Shown here in pieces: positions 26,662 through 35,309 of a stretch of 64,000 nucleotides of DNA (the first letter of the stretch is position 1; every line of letters begins with the position of its first letter). This DNA is from Gracilibacillus salinarum (GTDB taxonomy: Bacteria; Bacillota; Bacilli; Bacillales; Amphibacillaceae). A model generated the notes under the pieces. It did no database searches, had not been told where the DNA came from, and saw only the letters and a list, made by a program, of their open reading frames with translations. The position numbers and the translations under genes are program-made. The stretch is from positions 682,001 to 746,000 of the forward strand of contig NZ_CP095071.1 in NCBI RefSeq assembly GCF_022919575.1, written 5' to 3'.

Positions 26662-26734
26662 AGTATATTATTCATGCTTTTATCAAAAACTGATAGTAAG
26701 TGTCAGAATAATTTAGCTCTTTTTCCCAGATTAA

Positions 26735-26763
26735 TTTACAATTAGGTTAGAGTCGTTTATAAT
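26735..26763 (+). promoter_or_regulatory. Sigma-A promoter of yqgY
   Basis: TTTACA and TATAAT are separated by 17 bases. The -10 ends 39 bases before the yqgY ATG. Confidence 0.75.
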
Positions 26764-26802
26764 AGTCATGATACATACTGATAAAATAAAGGAGGGGGAA
26801 CA

Positions 26803-27045
26803 ATGGATCGGGTATTCCGCATGCTAGCCTTCTGGACTGCTATTTTTACTGTCATGTTTTACGTTGGAGACATGATGACGATGGCATACTTGTTTTTAGC
26901 ACAAACAATATTCTTTCTAGGTGTCGGATATTTAAAACTTTCCGAGAGAATGTATATGTATTTATTTGGAGCTTATTGTACTATTTTCTTTATTGGATTT
27001 ACATTCTACACCAACTTTATTCTTGTTCCTGGATTTGGACATTAA
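26803..27045 (+). CDS. yqgY: DUF2626 family membrane protein YqgY
   Basis: This 80-residue protein is almost entirely hydrophobic, with three helices (about 6-24, 27-46 and 50-72), and matches the DUF2626 family. A strong AAAGGAGGGGG precedes ATG. Its function is unknown. It stands alone between comG and yqgX and has its own promoter and terminator. Confidence 0.85.
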   Translation: MDRVFRMLAFWTAIFTVMFYVGDMMTMAYLFLAQTIFFLGVGYLKLSERMYMYLFGAYCTIFFIGFTFYTNFILVPGFGH

Positions 27046-27049
27046 AATG

Positions 27050-27084
27050 GAAACGCTCTGATCACAATCGATCAGAGCGTTTTG
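27050..27084. terminator. Bidirectional terminator between yqgY and yqgX
   Basis: AAACGCTCTGATC pairs perfectly with GATCAGAGCGTTT around a six-base loop. It lies between the two convergent stops. Confidence 0.92.
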
Positions 27085-27085
27085 G

Positions 27086-27715
27086 CTATCCTTGCACAAA
27101 TGGATTGGACTCTTTCTCCAGCTTAATCGTTGTCTCTGGACCGTGCCCAGGATATACAATATAGTCATCAGGCAGAAGATAAAAATTCTCTTTAATACTT
27201 TCTTCTAGCTGCTCAAAATTGCCACCAGCTAAATCAGTCCTTCCGATACCACCTGCAAACAAACTGTCTCCACCAAAGACCAAACGATTCTGGTGAAAGA
27301 CATACGCTACACCACCTGGTGAATGTCCCGGTGTGTGCCGAGCATCAAAAGTAAAGTTTCCAACTTGTAGCTCCGTATCGCCACTATTAATTAAATGATC
27401 AGCAGCTTTTGCAGTAACTTCCCCCATTCCAAATAATGAGGAACCATTCAATGTAGGGTCTTCTAACCAATCTTGCTCAGCTGTATGTAAATAAACAGGC
27501 ACACGATAATGTTCTCTCACGATATCCAACGCACCGATATGGTCAAAATGTGCATGCGTCAGTAAAATGGCTACAGGAGAGACTGCTAATTGCTCAATGC
27601 GACCGATTATCTTCTCAGCATCTCCAGACGGATCAATAATCACTACTTCTTTATCAAGTACAGCTAAATAGCAATTAGTAGATAGTGGCCCTAGTGGCAA
27701 TTGTTCAACTTTCAT
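27086..27715 (-). CDS. yqgX: Metallo-beta-lactamase fold hydrolase YqgX
   Basis: I start at ATG 27715 (MKVEQLPLGPLSTNCY), with AAAGGA about ten bases upstream; an ATG at 27742 is possible. The 209-residue protein has the MBL metal motif THAHFDHIG, followed by HTPGHSPGGVAYVF, GGDSLFAGGIGRTD and VYPGHGPETTI. It resembles glyoxalase II-type thioesterases, but its substrate is not known. It is divergent from yqgW. Confidence 0.92.
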   Translation of the reverse strand: MKVEQLPLGPLSTNCYLAVLDKEVVIIDPSGDAEKIIGRIEQLAVSPVAILLTHAHFDHIGALDIVREHYRVPVYLHTAEQDWLEDPTLNGSSLFGMGEVTAKAADHLINSGDTELQVGNFTFDARHTPGHSPGGVAYVFHQNRLVFGGDSLFAGGIGRTDLAGGNFEQLEESIKENFYLLPDDYIVYPGHGPETTIKLEKESNPFVQG

Positions 27716-27862
27716 CTCGATTACATCCTTTCTCTCACCCATCTTTTAATAGACAAAATCCGTTTTATGTTTTAAAATAAGTATGGATTATCTATTAATA
27801 CATATTATAACGTTAACAGTTGTAGAATGAAAATGATGGACTGGATGTAAGGAGGGGAAAAA

Positions 27863-28042
27863 ATGGAATTAGGATTTATCATTTTAGTAGTATCAATCCT
27901 TTGCGCTTTAGCTGTTTTTCGTGAATTGAAAAAGCAAAACATGTTCGGTGTCGCATTTGCGGGTCTTGCCACATTAGTATTTGGATTCTTTTCCATTGCA
28001 ACATTATATTGGGAATTAATTCATCCTTTATTCCAAAACTAA
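27863..28042 (+). CDS. yqgW: DUF2759 family small membrane protein YqgW
   Basis: This 59-residue protein starts at ATG 27863 after AAGGAGGGG. It has two membrane helices (about 4-20 and 29-50) separated by FRELKKQNMFG. It matches the DUF2759 family and the yqgW position beside yqgX. Its function is unknown. Confidence 0.82.
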   Translation: MELGFIILVVSILCALAVFRELKKQNMFGVAFAGLATLVFGFFSIATLYWELIHPLFQN

Positions 28043-28085
28043 AACGCATTCTTAAATAATTACTGTTTGATGGATGCACCTACAT

Positions 28086-28124
28086 AAAGTACAAGTTCGG
28101 AATTTTCGAACTTGTACTTTTTTT
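28086..28124 (+). terminator. Terminator of yqgW
   Basis: AAAGTACAAGTTCG pairs with CGAACTTGTACTTT around a seven-base loop and is followed by TTTTTC. Confidence 0.93.
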
Positions 28125-28140
28125 CAGTAAAGATGGCTTC

Positions 28141-28410
28141 TTATTATGTTTGCCTACGCTGATGTATGGCTCCACAATTCATACGGCAGTTATGATATTC
28201 GATATTTAGGACTATCTGCGAAATCTACACCTTAATTGACGAATACAATGCCTAGCATGACTCCTTTTTGCTGTTCTATACGTTGTGTCACGAGCTCTGA
28301 AGATCCATTTCATTTGTGCCTGCTTCTGCATGTATCGCTTCGAAGTAAGCTTCCTCGGCAAAAACAGCACAGTTGCTATTAGTTAGCACCGGGTGAACTT
28401 AGCCGTTCGT
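28141..28410 (+). repeat. Composite hairpin repeat, island 5, truncated first copy
   Basis: The copy begins inside the linker (GCCTACGCTGATGTATGGCT), keeps the linker and the inner part of M1 (GAAGATCCATTTCATTTGTG to CTTCCTCGGC), and lacks the outer M1 arms. It ends with AGCACCGGGTGAACTTAGCC at about 28386, a damaged form of the repeat-type terminator. Confidence 0.75.
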
Positions 28411-29035
28411 TGAAAGTATATAAGTCTGGTCACATCAGTAATCATATGGAACATGATTGGAGTTCCTATAATATGGATTATGTTAACTAGCTTTGCGACC
28501 ATTATGAAATATTATTAGTGGTATTATGCCGCTCCGTCCAACTTCGCGTCCTGCGGGAGTCTACGTGGTTGACCTGCGCTAGGTTAAGGACTCTACAACT
28601 TCTGGAAGAACTAGCATATTGGTCGCCGCATGTATAACAGCAATTGAATAGATAACATATGCCTAGAAATACTGTTTTTTGATATTCCAAACGTTGTAGC
28701 ACTTCCCTAAAGCGTAGGAAATAGGCGGAGACTCCCGTGGAATCAGCGCGAACTGAAGATCCATTTCGTCTGTGCCTGCGTCTGCCAGTATTGCTTTGAA
28801 GTAAGCTTCCTCGGCACAAGGCAGCAAAGAAGCTGTTCAAGTAGTAGCCTAGCTGAAGTCGTGCCCACAGGACGAGGAGCCTATTTCTGGAGCTTTGCAA
28901 CGCAGATAAAATATTTCAAAATGATTGATTTGCCATACAGCCTTAACATAATCCATATTATAGGAAGTTGTTTGTTAATTAAGTCAATTGTTTAATGCAA
29001 AGTAAAAGTTATGAATATTGCAATGGGATTAAGGC

Positions 29036-29152
29036 GTTGCAACTTTATACGGAGAAGTGAGCATGATACCCTTGTAAGTTAGCCAAGCCTTTATATAGCT
29101 GGCATCTTGGCTAATCATTCATGCTCACAGAGGCTCCGTGTCGAGTTGCAAC
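29036..29152. repeat. Nested fold-back hairpin in island 5
   Basis: Five pairs of complementary blocks nest in order: GTTGCAAC/GTTGCAAC, CGGAG/CTCCG, GTGAGCATGA/TCATGCTCAC and TTAGCCAAG/CTTGGCTAA, with the loop near 29090-29105. It is bounded further out by TGCAAAG at 28998 and CTTTGCA at 29189. It separates the right inverted end from its usual terminator, so it looks inserted. Confidence 0.75.
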
Positions 29153-29211
29153 ATTCTCACTTTCTGATTGCAACCTTCTAACAATCTGCTTTGCAAAACA
29201 CATCAATTAGG

Positions 29212-29236
29212 ACCGAGCGGGTTATGCCCGGTTTTT
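29212..29236 (+). terminator. Repeat-type terminator at the right edge of island 5
   Basis: ACCGAGC and GCCCGGT form a stem with one mismatch, followed by TTTTTC. It shares TTAGGACCG with the terminator at 18066. Confidence 0.7.
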
Positions 29237-29324
29237 CATATGATAATTATCTGCGTATCATCGTGTTTAGCTTTAGATAAATAGTACTTATTAGATTACT
29301 CAATAATTGTTTTTCATAATAGTA

Positions 29325-29480
29325 AATATATATAACAGTACTGCCTATAATACTGAGTATAAAATTGGAGTATAGGTGGCGATTTTAATATGCTCCGTGT
29401 GTTTTATTAGTTCCGAAAGTAGGCCTCGCTGTCCGCCTACTGGTTAGCGAAGCAGTATCCTATCACTAAAATGACTACTA
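29325..29480 (+). repeat. Degenerate fragment of the composite repeat
   Basis: CCTATAATACTGAGTATAAA followed by GGTGGCGATTTTAATATGCT resembles the left end of island 3 with many changes. A short inverted pair, GTAGGC and GCCTAC, follows at about 29418-29445. The rest of the 300-base gap before the ltaS terminator has no gene. Confidence 0.4.
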
Positions 29481-29536
29481 AGTTAGTTGCTAGTTTACAC
29501 CTTCTATATTAGAAGAAATGATACTATATTTCCATA

Positions 29537-29575
29537 TAAAAAAAGGATGAACAGTATGTTCATCCTTTTTTCTTA
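29537..29575 (-). terminator. Terminator of ltaS
   Basis: AAAAAAGGATGAAC pairs perfectly with GTTCATCCTTTTTT around a five-base loop, immediately past the ltaS stop. Confidence 0.93.
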
Positions 29576-31465
29576 TTATTCTTCATCGCCAAAGTCGTAA
29601 AAGCGGAATAGATCGCCGAATACAATTTGGTCTGAATAATTGAGTTCCTGATTTACTTGTTCCATATATGGTCCACATGCATTGGCTTCATCGTCATCAC
29701 TGGATTCTATATTACCTTGTATTAATTCACCAGTCTCCTTGTTGTAGCATTGATCTTTCGTATAGACATAGTCTTCGGTAATAAAGCTACCGTCTCGTAA
29801 TGCTACGTAATCTTTACGTTCATCACTGAATAAGTCAGTACCGAAAGAAAGGTCATTACTGTCATCAATACCTAATAGATTAAGGATAGTTGGTTTTACA
29901 TCAATTTGGCCGGCAACTTTCGAGAATGTTTTTCCTTCTTCACCCGGAATGTGAACAATAAATGGTACTCGCTGTAATTGTACGTGCTGAAAATCTGTAT
30001 ACTCTGTGTCTAAATATTGACTCATTGCTTTTTTGTGGAAATCACTAATACCATAGTGGTCCCCCATTAAAATAATGATGGAATCATCATATACACCAGT
30101 TTCTTTCAGGTGGTTGAAGAATTCTTCTACCGCTTCATCCATATAGCGAACTGTCTGGAAGTAATGATTCAACGTATTTGAGTTAGAATCATAAGGATCG
30201 ATAGTGGCATCCTCTTCACTTAATTCAAATGGATAGTGGTTTGTTAACGTAATAAACTTAGAATAGAATGGTTGTTCTTTCTGATTCAGTTGTTGTAAAT
30301 ATTTCATTGACTGTTCAAAGAATGGTTTATCTTTCAGACCCCATCCAACTGAATTTTCTTCTGTTACTTCAAAAGCAGTTTCCGAGTAAAAATGATCGTA
30401 CCCAAGATTGTCATACATTACATCGCGATTCCAAAAACTTTTATTATTCGAATGGAATACCGTTGAATAGTATCCATTATTACCGATAATTTCTGGTAAA
30501 GAATGAAAATCGTTAGAAGAATGTGTGAAATAAACTGCCCCTCTTGGAGATGGGTAAAGTGAATTCTCTACAATAAACTCCGAATCAGACGTTTTTCCTT
30601 GCTCTGTCTGATGGTAGAAGTTTTCAAAATAATAACTGTCCCCAATTAAATCATTTAAGAAAGGTGTTACTTCTTCACCATTCATCGTGTTGTTAATCAC
30701 AAAACTTTGCAAGGATTCCAAAGAGATAAAAATGACATTTTTACCTTCTGCAATACCTTCCATTTCTTCACTACCTGAAGTAGTCGTTTCTTCTTTCATA
30801 TAATCAGAGATTTCTGTTAGCTCATTTCCATCAGCAAAAACACGCTGTGCTTTCGACTTAGAATGCAAAATGGCATCATAGATATGGTAATTAAAAATAC
30901 CAATGTTTTTCACCAAGTATTCTCGGTCAAACGTACGTTGAAACAGTTGTGGACGTTCAATTTCTGCTAGAGTAAAGTTCCCAGCAATCATTAATAAAGA
31001 CAATACAACCGCTAATCGCTTATAACGTTTAGAGAATGTTGATGTTAAAGTTGTTCCGTATTTTCTTGCTAATATCCATACGATAGCGACATCTAGGAAT
31101 AAAGCGATATCCCATACTTCAATTAAACCTAATACACTACTTCCTAAGTCAGCTGCATTGCTTCCTTGGAATAATAACGGGATCGTTATAAAATCAGAGA
31201 AGTTTCGGAAAAATACAATATTGAAAAACAGGATCAATGATCCTAGTAACATAGCATACTTAATGTATTTTAATTGTCTTCTCTCATTGAAAAATATGCT
31301 TAGAACAAATATAAAAAACGCCGTAACAAACGGGTTGATTATTAAAATTAGCTCCTGCATTGTGTTCTCAAGTGTTATATCGAATATAAATCGATAAATG
31401 ATATACGTTTTTAAACCAAATAGTAAGGCTGCGATTATATATAATGGCATGTGCAGCTTTTTCAT
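29576..31465 (-). CDS. ltaS: Lipoteichoic acid synthase, LtaS family
   Basis: This 629-residue protein has five N-terminal membrane helices (to about residue 180) and an extracellular sulfatase-like domain from about 230. The nucleophile threonine is in YHQTEQGKTSDSEF, and metal ligands appear in VIFISLESLQSF and ILMGDHYGIS. It polymerises glycerol phosphate from phosphatidylglycerol onto a glycolipid anchor. An ALA-type signal peptidase site is not evident; the linker near 205 reads KAQRVFADG. It is a single gene with its own terminator. The gap before it has a -10-like TATAAT on the minus strand near 31530. Confidence 0.95.
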   Translation of the reverse strand: MKKLHMPLYIIAALLFGLKTYIIYRFIFDITLENTMQELILIINPFVTAFFIFVLSIFFNERRQLKYIKYAMLLGSLILFFNIVFFRNFSDFITIPLLFQGSNAADLGSSVLGLIEVWDIALFLDVAIVWILARKYGTTLTSTFSKRYKRLAVVLSLLMIAGNFTLAEIERPQLFQRTFDREYLVKNIGIFNYHIYDAILHSKSKAQRVFADGNELTEISDYMKEETTTSGSEEMEGIAEGKNVIFISLESLQSFVINNTMNGEEVTPFLNDLIGDSYYFENFYHQTEQGKTSDSEFIVENSLYPSPRGAVYFTHSSNDFHSLPEIIGNNGYYSTVFHSNNKSFWNRDVMYDNLGYDHFYSETAFEVTEENSVGWGLKDKPFFEQSMKYLQQLNQKEQPFYSKFITLTNHYPFELSEEDATIDPYDSNSNTLNHYFQTVRYMDEAVEEFFNHLKETGVYDDSIIILMGDHYGISDFHKKAMSQYLDTEYTDFQHVQLQRVPFIVHIPGEEGKTFSKVAGQIDVKPTILNLLGIDDSNDLSFGTDLFSDERKDYVALRDGSFITEDYVYTKDQCYNKETGELIQGNIESSDDDEANACGPYMEQVNQELNYSDQIVFGDLFRFYDFGDEE

Positions 31466-31615
31466 ATTTTATATCCTCCTCAAAATGATTACCCTGAATC
31501 TCTATATCTATTTTTCTATATCTATTTATTATAGACGAAAGATATCACATAAAAGTTTCATAAATCTTAAAAAAAGTTACAATTAATTTACGAAATTCAT
31601 GACAATTGCATTTTT

Positions 31616-32575
31616 TTAATTGTTTTGTAACACAAGGTATGCACCACCGTACACGCCCGCGTCATTTCCTAGTTGTGCAATTCCAAATGTACAGGCCTCA
31701 TTTGCTCTAGCGAGTGCGTATTTCTCAAATGCTGCCTTTACAGGATTCAATAAAGCATCTCCAGCTTTCGATACGCCCCCACCAATTAAAATTTTAGCAG
31801 GATTCACCGTAGCGGCTACGTTGGCTAATGAAAAACCGAGCACATCAAAGACATACTGCAGGAGAGCCTGACAATCCAGATCACCTTCACTGGCACATTC
31901 GAATATATCCTTCGTTGTAATTCGGGATACACTTTCTTTTCGTTGTTGCAACTTAACAGCTTTGCCTGCATTCATTAATTCTTCTGCTTGTCGTACTATT
32001 CCTGTAGCAGATGTTACGGTTTCGAGACAGCCGTTTCGACCGCAATTACACGGGGCTCCGTCAGGTTCTACGATCATATGGCCAATCTCTGCACCTGTAC
32101 CATTCGCTCCACTTAGAATATGACCATTTGCAATTATGCCTCCACCGACACCGGTACCAAGTGTAACAGCCAACATGTTGTCTACCTGGTCACCTGACCC
32201 TTGCCAATTTTCACCCAATGCAGCAATATTTGCGTCATTATCTACTAAGACAGGTAAACCGGATAAACCCTCCAGTAAGTCTTTAAGGTGAAAATCTCTC
32301 CAGCCGATGTTTACTGCTATTGCAACTATACCCGTTTCAGGTTCAATGAAACCTGGAGCACCTACTCCTATACCTAATATTCGTTGTTTCTTAATCTCTA
32401 ACTCGTTAAGTTTTAATTCAATGGAAGTCCAAATATCTGTTGGAATACTGATCCCAGCGTTTTGCAGGTTCGTAGGAATTTCCCAACTAGAAATCATTTC
32501 CCCATTACTCGTAATGATTGCATGCTTTACAGTTGTTCCGCCAATATCAATTCCAATCAACAAATCTTTCTCCAT
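31616..32575 (-). CDS. glcK: ROK-family glucokinase
   Basis: This 319-residue protein has the ROK ATP-binding start LLIGIDIGGTTVKHAI, the sugar-binding DNDANIAALGE and TLGTGVGGGII motifs, EIGHM, and the zinc motif CNCGRNGCLE. It phosphorylates glucose with ATP in the cytosol. It follows yqgQ by 14 bases, a conserved pair (yqgQ-glcK). Confidence 0.96.
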   Translation of the reverse strand: MEKDLLIGIDIGGTTVKHAIITSNGEMISSWEIPTNLQNAGISIPTDIWTSIELKLNELEIKKQRILGIGVGAPGFIEPETGIVAIAVNIGWRDFHLKDLLEGLSGLPVLVDNDANIAALGENWQGSGDQVDNMLAVTLGTGVGGGIIANGHILSGANGTGAEIGHMIVEPDGAPCNCGRNGCLETVTSATGIVRQAEELMNAGKAVKLQQRKESVSRITTKDIFECASEGDLDCQALLQYVFDVLGFSLANVAATVNPAKILIGGGVSKAGDALLNPVKAAFEKYALARANEACTFGIAQLGNDAGVYGGAYLVLQNN

Positions 32576-32589
32576 TGTATTCCACCCTT

Positions 32590-32781
32590 TTATTTAGTTT
32601 TCTCTCTCTCTTTTTTTAGAATCATTTTTGCTTGTAAATAATCTTCTTTTGTGATGATATTCACTTGAAAAAGTTCATCTAATTCTGTTTCCATCATTTC
32701 TAAATCAGCTAAACGATCACCTAAGTAGATGATCGTTCCAAATTTCAATAATAGTTTTCGTATATCATAAACACTCTGCAT
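32590..32781 (-). CDS. yqgQ: YqgQ family protein (DUF910)
   Basis: This 63-residue helical protein reads MQSVYDIRKLLLKFGTIIYL and then GDRLADLEMMETELDELFQ, which matches the DUF910 family. Structures of this family show a small three-helix fold of unknown function, possibly nucleic-acid binding. It is the first gene of the yqgQ-glcK pair. Confidence 0.88.
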   Translation of the reverse strand: MQSVYDIRKLLLKFGTIIYLGDRLADLEMMETELDELFQVNIITKEDYLQAKMILKKEREKTK

Positions 32782-32840
32782 TCGATATCACCTAAGATAT
32801 TATATCAAAGTCAATTCCAAAAGGAAATAAAAAACTATAT

Positions 32841-34295
32841 TTATCGATCCGGATCTTTCGGATTTAAAAATGATGGGCGCTGATGATCGTATGGAATCGG
32901 CTGTCGCACAATAACATTTAAAAATGCTTTTGGTTCAAATGGTATAAACGGCCAAAAATAGCCGATGTAAAATGTCTTTAAGTTAGTTAAATACAAAATA
33001 TACAGTGTTATAGAGATAATAAATCCTTTCACACCAAATATAGCCGTAGCAAGTAACAAAATAATTCGGGTGACTCGGTTCGCTAAGCTTAATTCATAAC
33101 TTGGCGTGGCAAATGTCCCCATCACTACTGCTGCCAAATACAACACAACTTCATTGGAAAACCAGCCAACCTCTACGGCAATTTGACCGATGATAATAGC
33201 TGATACAAGACCAAGAGCAGTAGCCAGGGCTGATGGCGTATGAATAGCAGCCATTCTTAATACGTCAATTCCAACTTCCGCCAAAAGAAATTGAACGATT
33301 AATGGAATGAGGCCAACTTCTTTTGGACCAATGAAAGCTATTGCATCCGGTAATAATTCTGGCTGCGTAGAAAGTAAGAAATAAAATGGCAGCAGGAATA
33401 ACGATACAAATACCGCAAGAAAACGAACCATACGGAGATAGACACCGATAAATGGCTTCTGTCGGTACTCTTCTGCATGCTGTAAATGATGCCAGAATGT
33501 CGCTGGTGTAATCATGACACTTGGAGAACCATCAATAATTACTAATATGTGTCCTTCATAAAGATGTTCAGATGCAGTATCAGGCCGCTCGGTATAACGG
33601 ATTGTCGGATATGGATTCCACGTTTTCCCACTCAGATATTCTTCAATTGTTTTTTCTGCCATCGGTAATCCATCAGTATCAATACTGTCCAAGTGATCTT
33701 TGAGAGTTTCTACTCGTCGCGAATCTGCAATATCTTCCAAATAACAAATACAAATATCTGTTTTTGATCTGCGACCGATTGACATATATTCCATTCGCAA
33801 TGACTTGTCACGCACTTTTCTTCTTGTCAATGCTGTATTAAATATTATCGTTTCCACAAAACCATCACGAGAGCCTCTTACTACTCTTTCCAGGTCAGGT
33901 TCTTCAGGTCCTCTGACAGGATACGTTCTGGCATCGATCATTATTACCTTATCAAGTCCCTCTACTACAAGGGCTGTAGGACCTGCCAATACCAAATCAG
34001 CTGCATTGTCTATATCTTTTTCAACATCAATTTCTACATAAGGAATATAGCGTTTGATTAATTTTTGAAGCGTATCTGTATCTAGATCACCTTCATCTAA
34101 CTCAGCGAGAAAACGCATTAAATAATGAAGCATTTCATCTTTAATCAATCCATCAATAAAAAACAACGCCATTTTCTTGCCAGCATACTCGACATCTAGA
34201 TGGACAAGGTCAAAGCTTTTATCTACTGCCAAATAATCATGTATATATTGAACATTCTTCTCATAATTATGATACAAACGTTTCTCTTGTTCCAT
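32841..34295 (-). CDS. SpoVAF-like GerA-family spore membrane protein
   Basis: This 484-residue protein has a soluble N-terminal domain (about 1-280) and five membrane helices (about 285-440), the GerA A-subunit architecture. The region RGPEEPDLERVVRGSRDGFVE and the ending RPSFLNPKDPDR fit SpoVAF rather than a GerAA receptor subunit. SpoVAF is a spore inner-membrane protein that partners a nutrient-responsive germination channel. Here it stands alone next to yqgQ, away from any spoVA cluster. Confidence 0.82.
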   Translation of the reverse strand: MEQEKRLYHNYEKNVQYIHDYLAVDKSFDLVHLDVEYAGKKMALFFIDGLIKDEMLHYLMRFLAELDEGDLDTDTLQKLIKRYIPYVEIDVEKDIDNAADLVLAGPTALVVEGLDKVIMIDARTYPVRGPEEPDLERVVRGSRDGFVETIIFNTALTRRKVRDKSLRMEYMSIGRRSKTDICICYLEDIADSRRVETLKDHLDSIDTDGLPMAEKTIEEYLSGKTWNPYPTIRYTERPDTASEHLYEGHILVIIDGSPSVMITPATFWHHLQHAEEYRQKPFIGVYLRMVRFLAVFVSLFLLPFYFLLSTQPELLPDAIAFIGPKEVGLIPLIVQFLLAEVGIDVLRMAAIHTPSALATALGLVSAIIIGQIAVEVGWFSNEVVLYLAAVVMGTFATPSYELSLANRVTRIILLLATAIFGVKGFIISITLYILYLTNLKTFYIGYFWPFIPFEPKAFLNVIVRQPIPYDHQRPSFLNPKDPDR

Positions 34296-34402
34296 GCGAT
34301 TCCTCCTTCATCATCCCATTAATGGATAGTCTGTTCCATTTCAGTCGTTTCATACAGGAAGAAAAGTGGACAAGTTAAATTTAACTAAAAGAGGGATGAC
34401 TC

Positions 34403-35293
34403 ATGATCAAATCAAGGAAGTTACATATTTTTATATGTATATTAATGATGCTAAGTATGTTGTTGTTATTGTTATCTAAACACTCTGCAGAAGAAACCAT
34501 TAAATATTTCCCCTTAGATGCCGATACCTCTTTTGTTGATGCCGAGACAAAATTGCAATTATTAGATGAGACAGGAAATGATCAATATCGAATAAAGTGG
34601 ACAGCTAACAGTAGTTTGGATAACGAGATCTATTTAAGGCAGGACGTTTCATTGCTCTATATGGACGGGCAGTTAAAAGGAATGAAAGGACAATGGAAAG
34701 AAAATGAAAACAATATATCATTAGAAGTACTTTTTGAAGAAAGTGACAGTAGCCATTTTCAGGCAATCACCTTCCACCATGGTGAAATTCATTACCCGAA
34801 TGATGAAATTAAAAGTATTCAGCGTATGACGGTAGATCAGCTTTATGTAATTGACTCTCCTTATACAGCATTAGAATCCTTTCGAGAACCGAATTCATCA
34901 ATGCAGGAGGAATGGAAAGAGACAATAGACCATACGACAACTCAACAATTACAATACGCATGGAAACAGTGGATAAGCGAGTCAAATCTTGATATTGAAC
35001 AATACCAGATTTATCCGTTAACCTCTATCAGTAAATTTCAGAATACTCCTTTAGAAGGATTGACTCAGGAACAGACAGATCGTATCATGGGACAATTATG
35101 GGAAGGATTGTATCGAAATTATATTTTGCCAATTGCGGATCAATCCAATACAAAAAACCAGACTATGCCGATTATATTAATTGATAAAAACAATGATCAT
35201 TTAATCGTCCTATTCGAGAACGAAAATTATCAACTTGAACAACTGTATCAAAAACTATCCATCTCAGAGGAAAGCAGAAACGACGGGCAATGA
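34403..35293 (+). CDS. Membrane-anchored protein of unknown function
   Basis: I do not recognise this 296-residue protein. It has one N-terminal membrane helix (about 8-26, IFICILMMLSMLLLLL) followed by an extracellular domain rich in Asp, Glu and Gln. There is no cysteine lipobox. GAGGGATGACTC precedes ATG. It is transcribed divergently from the spoVAF-like gene and converges on gluP, with which it shares a terminator. Confidence 0.75.
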   Translation: MIKSRKLHIFICILMMLSMLLLLLSKHSAEETIKYFPLDADTSFVDAETKLQLLDETGNDQYRIKWTANSSLDNEIYLRQDVSLLYMDGQLKGMKGQWKENENNISLEVLFEESDSSHFQAITFHHGEIHYPNDEIKSIQRMTVDQLYVIDSPYTALESFREPNSSMQEEWKETIDHTTTQQLQYAWKQWISESNLDIEQYQIYPLTSISKFQNTPLEGLTQEQTDRIMGQLWEGLYRNYILPIADQSNTKNQTMPIILIDKNNDHLIVLFENENYQLEQLYQKLSISEESRNDGQ

Positions 35294-35309
35294 TTAACTC
35301 GTCGTTTTT
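35278..35309. terminator. Bidirectional terminator between the 34403 gene and gluP
   Basis: AAACGACG pairs with CGTCGTTT around a 14-base loop. The stem overlaps the last codons of both genes. Confidence 0.8.

Larger units (their letters stand above)
28420..29240 (+). repeat. Composite hairpin repeat, island 5, second copy
   Basis: The left leader and inverted end (28463-28489) and right inverted end (28942-28966) bound the copy. M2 is reduced to about 45 bases (28529-28575). The linker runs to about 28700. A full M1 lies at 28715-28895 with GGAAATAGGCGGAGACTCCC and GACGAGGAGCCTATTTC outer arms. The repeat-type terminator lies at 29212, displaced from the right end by a fold-back insertion. 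The long minus-strand ORF over 28502-28900 is a repeat translation without a ribosome site. Confidence 0.85.

Noticed and set aside
28502..28900. Open frame of 132 codons on the minus strand, with a peptide like RADSTGVSAYFLR in another repeat copy
   Set aside because: It lies inside the composite repeat, has no ribosome site, and similar frames occur on both strands in islands 4 and 7 with stops at different places. It reflects GC-rich repeat sequence, not a gene.
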